Below are positions 56,101-64,000 of a stretch of 64,000 nt of DNA, piece after piece; the first letter of the stretch is position 1; each line of letters starts with the position of its first letter. Below the pieces are notes generated by a model. It was given only the letters and a program-made list of their open reading frames with translations, ran no database searches and was not told the origin of the DNA. The position numbers were made by a program, and so were the translations under genes. The stretch spans positions 25,236,562-25,300,561 of the forward strand of contig CM065704.1 in the NCBI GenBank assembly GCA_017654935.2, given 5' to 3'. The DNA comes from Phymorhynchus buccinoides. Its lineage: Eukaryota; Mollusca; Gastropoda; Neogastropoda; Raphitomidae.

Positions 56101-58264
56101 AGTTTTAATTTACCTCCCTTATAAGACCCCTCCCAATAGGACCTCCCGTTATAAGACTCCCTCCCACATAAGACCCACTTCTCCGAGACATTGCCCTTCT
56201 TTGTAAGTTTTAAAATTACCTCCCTTATAAGACCCCTCCCTTATAAGACCTCCCGTTATAAGACTCCCTCCCACATAAGACCCACTTCTCCGAGACATTA
56301 CCCTTCTTTGTAAGTTTTAAATTACCTCCCTTATAAGACCCCTCCCAATAGGACCTCCCGTTATAAGACTCCCTCCCACATAAGACCCACTTCTCCGAGA
56401 CATTGCCCTTCTTTGTAAGTTTAAAATTACCTCCCTTATAAGACCCCTCCCAATAAGACCTCCCGTTATAAGACTCCCTCCCACATAAGACCCACTTCTC
56501 CGAGACATTGCCCTTCTTTGTAAGTTTTAATTTACCTCCCTTATAAGACCCCTCCCAATAGGACCTCCCGTTATAAGACTCCCTCCCACATAAGACCCAC
56601 TTCTCCGAGACATTGCCCTTCTTACCTCCCTTATAAGACCCCTCCCAATAGGACCTCCCGTTATAAGACTCCCTCCCATAAGTTATAAGACCCTTCTTTG
56701 TAAGTTTTAAATTACCTCCCTTATAAGACCCCTCCCATAAGACCTCCCGTTATAAGACTCCCTCCCACATAAGACCCACTTCTCCGAGACATTGCCCTTC
56801 TTTGTAAGTTTTAAAATTACCTCCCTTATAAGACCCCTCCCAATAAGACCTCCCGTTATAAGACTCCCTCCCACATAAGACCCACTTCTCCGAGACATTA
56901 CCCTTCTTTGTAAGTTTTAAATTACCTCCCTTACAAGACCCCTCCCAATAGGACCTCCCGTTATAAGACTCCCTCCCACATAAGACTTCTCTGAGACATT
57001 GCCCTTCTTTGTAAGTTTTAAAATTACCTCCCTTATAAGACCCCTCCCAATAGGACCTCCCGTTATAAGACTCCCTCCCACATAAGACCCACTTCTCCGA
57101 GACATTGCCCTTCTTTGTAAGTTTTAAAATTACCTCCCTTATAAGACCCCTCCCAATAGGACCTCCCGTTATAAGACTCCCTCCCACATAAGACCCACTT
57201 CTTCTCCGAGACATTACCCTTCTTTGTAAGTATTGTAATTTACCTCCCTTATAAGACCCCTCCCAATAGGACCTCCCTTATAAGACCCCTCCCACATAAG
57301 ACCCACTTCTCCGAGACATTACCCTTCTTTGTAAGTTTTAAATTACCTCCCTAATAAGACCCCTCCCAAGAGGACCTCCCGTTATAAGACTCCCTCCCAC
57401 ATAAGACCCACTTCTCCGAGACATTACCCTTCTTTGTAAGTTTTAATTTACCTCCCTTATAAGACCCCTCCCAATAGACCTCTCCCGTTATAAGACTCCC
57501 TCCCACATAAGACCCACTTCTCCGAGACATTGCCCTTCTTTGTAAGTTTTAAAATTACCTCCCTTATAAGACCCCTCCCAATAGGACCTCCCGTTATAAG
57601 ACTCCCTCCCACATAAGACCCACTTCTCCGAGACATTGCCCTTCTTTGTAAGTTTTAAATTACCTCCCTTATAAGACCCCTCCCTTATAAGACCTCCCGT
57701 TATAAGACTCCCTCCCACATAAGACCTACTTCTCCGAGACATTGCCCTTCTTTGTAAGTTTTAAATTACCTCCCTTATCAGACCCCTCCCAATAGGACCT
57801 CCCGTTATAAGACTCCCTCCCACATAAGACCCACTTCTCCGAGACATTACCCTTCTTTGTAAGTTTTAAATTACCTCCCTTATAAGACCCCTCCCAATAG
57901 GACCTCCCGTTATAAGACTCCCTCCCACATAAGACCCACTTCTCCGAGACATTGCCCTTCTTTGTAAGTTTTAAATTACCTCCCTTATAAGACCTCCCGT
58001 TATAAGACTCCCTCCCACATAAGACCCACTTCTCCGAGACATTGCCCTTCTTTGTAAGTTTTAAATTACCTCCCTTATAAGACCTCCCGTTATAAGACTC
58101 CCTCCCACATAAGACCCACTTCTCTGAGACATTGCCCTTCTTTGTAAGTTTTAAATTACCTCCCTCCCTTATAAGACCCCTCCCTTACTTCTCCGAGACC
58201 CTTCTTTGTAATTTTGGATGATTTTTTAAGGTCTTATATGGAAGTTTCCACTGATTCCACTGTA
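53184..58264 (+). repeat. Satellite of about 105-bp units inside MITE A
   Basis: Roughly 49 units, counted by the GAGACATT(G/A)CCC marker. Each contains CGTTATAAGACTCCCTCCCA, then CATAAGACCCACTTCTCCGA, CTTCTTTGTAAGTTTTAA and TTACCTCCCTTATAAGACCC. Two junction variants (CCCAATAGGACC and CCCTTATAAGACC) and two marker variants (ATTGCCC, ATTACCC) are interspersed. The array is bracketed by the MITE A left end (TA-CAGTGGAACCTCCC at 53184) and a degraded right end (GGAAGTTTCCACTG..TGTA at 58264). Frames of 60-150 codons here are satellite artefacts. Confidence 0.95.
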
Positions 58265-58955
58265 CCGGGTAATCGAAGCTTCTTTCTTTTTGGGCATTCA
58301 CTTCTTTTCTGTTGAACGAAAGCATGAACGGAGATGAAGGGACGGAAGTCATTGTGTAATTACAAATTCATTATCATTTCATTATCAAATGCATAGAAGT
58401 TGTGTGTCTGTGTAGGTGTGCATATGTGTGTGTTCTAATATTATAACTGTGTGTTCTAATAGAACACACACGCGCACACCTACACACACACACACGCACA
58501 TGATGGCTCACTTACACACGCACACACACATGTGAGTATAAGCACACTATCTACGTAGGTGAGTGCATATGAGCAAGTGCATGTACATTTGGGATTCCAT
58601 TCTTTTCTTTTCTTAATTGCATGTTTCTTTATCATTTCTTTATTTAAGGTCTGATTTTTTTTAAAACACGGAGTAATTGCTTACTCAATACATACTCCTC
58701 TGAAAATGGAAGGATTTCTATGGAATAATGCATAACTTCTCTCTTGAAGTAATCTAGACTGGCATTCAGGTTCAGGAATTAATGATAATTGATTTTTATC
58801 ACATTGTTTGCCATTTAGTGGATTTTGCTGAAAAGGTGGGGATGTACCCTGGGCAAGGCTCTCCACCATGAATTATAAACAACCTCCAGCCCAGCCCCTC
58901 CAGAATAGCAGTCCTCTCATCTGCTATCTGGGAAATCATGGTTGCTGGACGTAGA
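58265..58955. other. Intergenic, no recognised gene
   Basis: Short CA/GT blocks at 58400-58560. 58680-58950 has no coding signal that I recognise. Confidence 0.4.
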
Positions 58956-58959
58956 CTGA

Positions 58960-59225
<266 letters not shown>

Positions 59226-59252
59226 AATAAAAAATGTTTTCTCTTGAGTCTG

Positions 59253-59704
59253 TTAACCTTTACCGGATCATGCTTTTGACTACACAGACACGATGGCGGG
59301 GGTCTTCCACGACCCCCTACTCGGCAAAGAGCGAATTCCTAGGTGTTTATCCCTGTCCGGATGGCGGGGGTCTCCCACGACCCCTACTTGTCAATGAGTC
59401 ACCATGTGTTTATCCCTGTCCGGATGGCGGGGGTCTCCCACGACCCCTACTCAATGCACTGCAGTGCTCTTTAAAGTAGGGGTCGTGGGAGACCCCCGTC
59501 ATCCGGACAGGTATATCAAAATTACACATCATATTACGTCATTTATATTTTATACACATTAATGAAATTTAACACACTTAAAGTCATTTACGTGTTTGAC
59601 AAAGTCATGAAATTTCATGAAGATTGATTAAATAGTTTTTGAGATATAACATGTTTTGTGTGCCAAGGGGTCGTGGGCGACCCCAGAAGTCCGGTAAAGG
59701 TTAA
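59253..59704 (+). mobile_element. TTAA MITE L, intact
   Basis: TTAA-CCTTTACCGGATC and AGTCCGGTAAAGG-TTAA ends, 452 bp. Inside are three GGCGGGGGTCT(T/C)CCACGACC-type units and one inverted. Confidence 0.85.
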
Positions 59705-60141
59705 GCATGTATTGTAGTGTAGCTGCTCCATCTTACCTCTGTGACAATATTTACATCTATACGCCAGCTCGCACTTTACGTTCAGTTTCTGACCCTCTTT
59801 CTCTCCAGATCCCTAGGTATAAGCTTTCAACTGTTGGTCGGCGCTCTTTTGCTGTCTCAGGACCGACCTCCTGGAACAAACTTCCTCTCTCCCTCCGTCA
59901 GCGACCGACTCTCTCTGCTTTCAAAGCTAACCTCAAAACCCACCTGTTCCCCCGTCATTAAAGCTCCTCTCTCTTTATCTTCTCTCTCTTGCCATTAGGT
60001 CTGTTTCTGCTATATTCCATGTATGTTATCTGTGTGTGTTCGCTTTGTATTGCGTTTGTGTTTGAATGCGCTTTGAATGCTAACGTGTGTGTGCGCTTTG
60101 ATTTGATTTATATCAAGATTCAGCGCCGTATAAATACTGTA

Positions 60142-60180
<39 letters not shown>
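59705..60180 (+). mobile_element. LINE 3' fragment with (GTT)n tail
   Basis: The open frame reads APSYLCDNIYIYTPARTLRS, then PRYKLSTVGRRSFAVSGPTS and WNKLPLSLRQRPTLSAFKAN, then LKTHLFPRH and stop. This is the conserved C-terminal end of CR1/jockey-type ORF2 of a family distinct from the 36-kb element. It ends ATTCAGCGCCGTATAAATAC and (GTT)n. The LINE starts immediately after MITE L. Confidence 0.85.
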
Positions 60181-60219
60181 GGGTTGTTTTTTTCAGATAC
60201 CCCTGTTTTGTAGCATCCA

Positions 60220-60430
60220 TGGACAGATTTCTTTAAAACCAAGGACAGACACTTATTTCCAGGAACAAACATAGCAACATTGATACATCAATATTTAAAA
60301 AAAAAAAGTAAATTATGAACTAACAAGATTTTTCCAACTAGGAAATGTTCAACTTCTAGTAAACAAGCCTATTGTGTGCTTATTCTTTTCCCTTTTTCAA
60401 GTGATGCCATATTCATGATATTGTTTTCAA
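60220..60430 (+). repeat. Repeat I fragment
   Basis: It has ATGGACAGATTTC, AACCAAGGACAGACACTTAT and CCAGGAACAAACATAGCAAC. Confidence 0.55.
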
Positions 60431-60834
60431 ACACAACTAGGCAAGGTTTATCGGACTCAAATGGGATTTTTTTTTTTAAAGAGAAGAAAAGAAGGCAACA
60501 GTGTCTTCTTTTTGTGTGTTGAACTCACGTTGCCTGTTGAATACTCTCTAACCCACTAATCTGAAATGTTATCTGTTTACAGTGTTGTTTTAAGTATTTA
60601 ATTATTCAAATCATTATTGTTTGAAAGCTTGCATAGACATCTATCTATATGTGTGCAAAGTTTGAACAATGTAATATTATGTATGCCTTCTATTTCTCGA
60701 GAAAATGCCAACGTTAAAGTTTGGAGATTAGACCAGGTACGCAACACACACACACATCCAAACAATTATCATACTATAGACTCACTTCATAAAGGGGAGG
60801 AAAAGAAAAAAAAAGTAGAATTTGTACAAAAACA

Positions 60835-60975
60835 ATAGGATTCTCCTCTATAAGAGGTGAATCCTAAATACCGACGTTTCGGGCTTAGCCCTTATAGCCT
60901 CTGGCAACGAAAAAGATTGCCTTTGTTTCACTCTTTTTTCTGTTGCCAGAGAAACGTCAGTATTTGTTATTGGTT
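60835..60975 (-). mobile_element. Possible Penelope-like or retrozyme terminal remnant
   Basis: On the minus strand GGCTATAAGGGCTAAGCCCG then AAACGTCGGTATTTAGG forms a GGGC/GCCC stem followed by GAAAC, as in the minimal hammerheads of Penelope-like elements, but the CUGAUGA-type core is degraded (CTATAAG). Flanking hairpins are AGGATTC..GAATCCT and CTCTGGCAAC..GTTGCCAGAG. Tentative. Confidence 0.35.
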
Positions 60976-61149
60976 TTGATTTTGTTTAGGTTTCTTCAAC
61001 AACAATTTTTTTATTTATTCTAAAGTTATTTTGAAATCCGGCAGTATTTTTTTAATTTTATATCGCATTTAGGGTGATTGATTCTTCAGGATCCATGGAG
61101 TCCGTTTCTTTGGTAAGTAGCTGGCGAGGTTTGTGGAACCCCCGGTGAT

Positions 61150-61179
61150 TCATTTGGACTTGGCCGCCGCCTTGGCATT
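61150..61179 (-). CDS. Candidate terminal exon of an unidentified gene
   Basis: On the minus strand a good acceptor (tcattgcag) is followed by codons N-A-K-A-A-A-K-S-K and a TGA stop. Overlapping AATAAA signals occur about 135 bp downstream (minus strand, about 61010-61019). The Lys/Ala tail is typical of a basic protein C terminus but too short to name. Upstream exons would lie to the right; none was recognised before the window edge. Confidence 0.35.
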   Translation of the reverse strand, partial: NAKAAAKSK

Positions 61180-61258
61180 CTGCAATGACGCAAGCAAAGT
61201 ATCTGTGATTATTAGTCATATTTAGGAATGCGTACATTGAACATATAGATATTTTTGG

Positions 61259-62005
61259 CGACGAAAATGGTGTTTTACGTCCTCTTGGTCTGAATCAGAC
61301 ACATATGGGGCATTTGTAAATACAAATATGGTGGGAACAATACTGGAGGCAATGCCCGGAGGCAGTACGAAACCAGTAAAGTCCCGATTTTTTAAAAATT
61401 AATGCAGATAGGTGTAGCGGTAACCACGCGATCACGACATATAGATATTTTTAATAATGTACTTTTGGTAAATTTAAGTAAAAATAAAAGTCATGCTGGT
61501 AAAATGACTTGGCTACTTTGGAAGACAAACTATAATGTTACATTTCGTTTGTTTACCATTATAAAAAACAAACCCAAACCCAAAAGACTACTATTTGTAT
61601 GTTGTAAAAATAATTATGCATTGATTAGTACAATCTTATACAGGATAATGTCGATTTTTATGATCTGCATATTCACTAAATTATGCTTTACGTCCTCCCG
61701 CTCTTAAAAAGAACATATGGGACATTACTTATTTATAAAGTTGTGGTTCTGCATATTCGAATGAAAAATGGTGTTTTACGTCCTCTCGGTCATAGACACA
61801 TATGGGACATTTGTAAATACAAAGATGGTGGGAACAATACTGGCTGCAATGCCCGGAGGCAGTGCAACACCAGTAAAGTCCCGAGTTTTTAACAATATAG
61901 ATATGTACTATATGTACTGCTGATTCTGCATATTCGTCGAAAATGGAGTTTTACGTCCTCTTGGTCTGAATCAGACACATATGGGACATTTGTAAATACA
62001 AAATA
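61259..62005 (+). repeat. Cluster of repeat B copies
   Basis: B copies at 61259-61430, 61765-61905 and 61936-62005, and the shorter CGTCCTCCCGCTCTTAAAAA variant at 61682-61740. All in plus orientation, each truncated at a different point. Confidence 0.75.
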
Positions 62006-62485
62006 TGCATGCATATTCATTTAAAAAACATTGATATGAAGGAAATACGTCTCAAGAAATGTGCTGGTAAAAGATTGGGCTTGCACTGAAAACGTGCTAT
62101 CTGTACACCCACACCCACGCACGCGCACGCGCACACACAGAGAGAGATTAGAAATAGGCCTGCAGCTGAAAGTGATACTTTCATTTTTTGCCCATACTCT
62201 CCAGCCTAACAGAAATGGGAAATAACTAGCAAAAACGACCAATCTTTAAAATGAATATTATACAGTAGTTACTTCCCTTATTATGAACCTTAGCTCCGAC
62301 ACCAATAAAATGGCAAAATGTTAGTACCAAGAACAAAGTTCACAAATAAACATTGTCCCCTTTTAATTTGTTGAATATGCTTACGTTCAAACTGTGTAGT
62401 ATATATGTAAGGATGGGAGTCTCAATCTTTGACCGTGTGTGTGAATGAGATAGAGAGAGAGGGGATGCTGAAGGCGGTATTATTA

Positions 62486-62590
62486 AAAAATCGGGACTTT
62501 ACTGGTTTTGCACTGCCTCCGGGCATTGCCTCCAGTATTGTTCCCACCATATTTGTATTTACAAATGTCCCATATGTGTCTGATTCAGTA
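62486..62590 (-). repeat. Repeat B fragment, inverted
   Basis: AATCGGGACTTTACTGGTTT to CCCATATGTGTCTGATTCAG. It is joined to unrelated sequence at both ends. Confidence 0.7.
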
Positions 62591-62625
62591 TTCAACTAGT
62601 ATTTTTTGGGTCAAAGTAGACCTAC

Positions 62626-62810
62626 TAAGAAGCCCATGCCAATTATCTCGTGAAATAAAGCAAATTTCGGTCACATTTGCCCATGAGACGAATGCTTAAC
62701 ATTAACACTCTTCTCATGGACAAAGAATGCTTAACATTAACACTCTTCTCATGGGCAAAGTGTGACTGAAATTTGCTTTATTTCACGAGATAATTGGCAT
62801 GGGCTTCTTA
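62626..62810. repeat. Near-perfect hairpin, 63-bp arms
   Basis: Left arm 62626-62688 starts TAAGAAGCCCATGCCAATTA; right arm 62747-62810 ends with its complement. The loop (about 58 bp) contains a direct repeat, GAATGCTTAACATTAACACT, twice. Confidence 0.9.
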
Positions 62811-62864
62811 TACCCGCCCATGGGCTTTTGACCCCGTCTTACCCTATATATAGACAATGTAGGG

Positions 62865-63345
62865 TCCATGGACGATGCGAGTCATGACTCACGTGAAATA
62901 TTTCCGTCTAAAAATAATTCTGCTGTCACTCAAGTAGACGCAGTACGGTACACGAATTTCACGAGAATCCTGCCCCACGACTGAATGACAAAATTGCATC
63001 GCATCGGCATTGAATCGTATGTAGTGTAGCTGTCCCTGTACATGCACTGTGGTTTTCTGAATGCGATGCGATTTTGACGATGTGAGTCATGATTCACGTG
63101 AAATACTTCCGTCTACAAAAAAATAATTCTGCTATTTTCGCTCACTGCACTGTAGTGTATCTGCCCCTTAAAGCTGTACATGTACTGTGGTTTTCTGAAT
63201 GCGATGCGATTTTGACGATGTGAGTCATGAACCACGTGAAATAATTCCGTCTAAGAAATAATTCTGCTATTTTCGCTCACTGAAGTAGACCCAATACAAG
63301 AACGTCACGTGGTTCAGGACTCGCATCGTCAAATTCGCATCGCGT
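62865..63345. repeat. Degenerate tandem repeat with GACGATG(C/T)GAGTCATGA units
   Basis: Units at about 62873, 63076 and 63218 share GAGTCATGA, CACGTGAAATA, TTCCGTCTA and AATAATTCTGCT. An inverted end, CACGTGGTTCAGGACTCGCA, is at 63308. Confidence 0.7.
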
Positions 63346-63530
63346 TCAGATACGATTCGTATGTGTGGTGTGGCTGCCCCCTTTTGGCCCTGTACTATGG
63401 AAACTGATTCATTGTACAGCTCTCACCTAGCTATTGGCCCTATCGAGTACTGGGCCTGTGGTGGGTGTAGAATGTCACATATGAAGCTGGGGTGTCTTAA
63501 TAGATTCTTTTGATTTGTTATTAACCCTTT

Positions 63531-63899
63531 AACCGCCAGCCATCTTTGAGCCCAAAATGTCCATTAAACTTACTTGCCTTCAGAAAAGATTTTGTCTGCA
63601 ATATTTCGGGATTTCTTTGTAACGCATTTGGAATGGGGTCAATCCTTACTGTCCAAATTTAGGAACACAATATCATTGAATAACAGACCCTGATTTCAAG
63701 GTGTTTTTTTAAAAACTTACTTGCCTTCAGAAAAGATTTCTTTGCAACGCATTTAGAATGGGGTCAATCCTTACTGTACAAATTTAGGAACACAACAATA
63801 TCATTGAGTAGCAGACCCTGGTTGCAAGGGTTTTTAATGACGTGGGTGTTGTTAAATCATTGTGGTGCAAAAATGTAACATTGGCGATGAAAGGGTTAA
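63531..63899 (+). mobile_element. TTAA MITE D with internal duplication
   Basis: TTAACCCTTTAACCGCCAGC and GGCGATGAAAGGG-TTAA ends. The interior ACTTGCCTTCAGAAAAGATT to ATTTAGGAACACAA is present twice (about 63572 and 63717). Confidence 0.8.
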
Positions 63900-63960
63900 C
63901 TTGTTGATTCTCATTTCGGTTTCCGGGTTTCTTTACGAGTCAGTCTTCTCTTGAACTACT

Positions 63961-64000
63961 AGGTGTAGAGTGGCACCAGAGGTAGCGCGTTCGCCTCGTG
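63961..64000 (+). mobile_element. tRNA-derived SINE G head, cut by window edge
   Basis: GTGTAGAGTGGCACCAGAGG, then TAGCGCGTTCGCCTCGTG, matching the tRNA-like head of the minus-strand copy ending at 12637. Confidence 0.7.

Noticed and set aside
53184..57742. Minus-strand frames of 60-154 codons with repeated peptide motifs
   Set aside because: They follow the satellite unit length and have no independent support; a 105-bp period is divisible by three, which keeps frames open by chance.
61087..61112. Small plus-strand exon (ATGGAGTCC.. followed by gtaagt)
   Set aside because: Six codons between AG and GT with nothing supporting it; the minus-strand terminal exon reading is better.

Overview
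This is eukaryotic DNA, most likely from a marine mollusc (a gastropod is my guess). Small coding exons with GT-AG junctions sit far apart in a very repeat-rich background of long (GA)n, (CA)n and poly-C tracts, SINEs, MITEs and LINE fragments. No bacterial-type genes are present, and most open reading frames are read-throughs of simple repeats or satellites. The organism call is an inference from this style and from protein resemblance, not from a marker gene.

Two host genes can be reconstructed exon by exon, and they diverge from a shared intergenic region of about 6.3 kb. On the minus strand, positions 29151 down to 457 hold ten coding exons of a sterol O-acyltransferase (SOAT/ACAT, MBOAT family). 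The start codon is in the window; the C-terminal third, with the expected catalytic His, lies off the left edge. All exon phases match, with two oddities: exon 6 ends in a GC donor, and exon 7 carries a 7-bp tandem duplication that breaks the reading frame. On the plus strand, 35406 to 50435 holds a complete seven-exon gene for a FAM204A-like protein of 245 residues. A candidate terminal exon of a third, unidentified minus-strand gene lies at 61150-61179.

The most striking structure is at 3110-4943. The 3' part of SOAT exon 9, with its 5' splice site and a (GAA)n tract, is repeated 22 more times immediately downstream of the real exon. The array abuts a truncated SINE whose family normally ends in (GAA)n. 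The second is a satellite of about 5 kb (53.2-58.3 kb, roughly 49 units of about 105 bp) made from the inside of a TA-flanked MITE whose two ends still bracket the array.

Other layers: TTAA-flanked MITEs of at least five families with piggyBac-like ends; a TIR element beginning CAGACCTGTTTAC with 6-7 bp target duplications; a foldback element with telomere-like arms and an 8-bp target duplication; tRNA-derived SINEs; a 5'-truncated LINE with a recognisable reverse transcriptase in FAM204A intron 1 and three LINE 3' fragments; and, between the two genes, an old degenerate tandem array plus an element carrying twelve AAGGTCA half-sites. Nested insertions give relative ages in several places.
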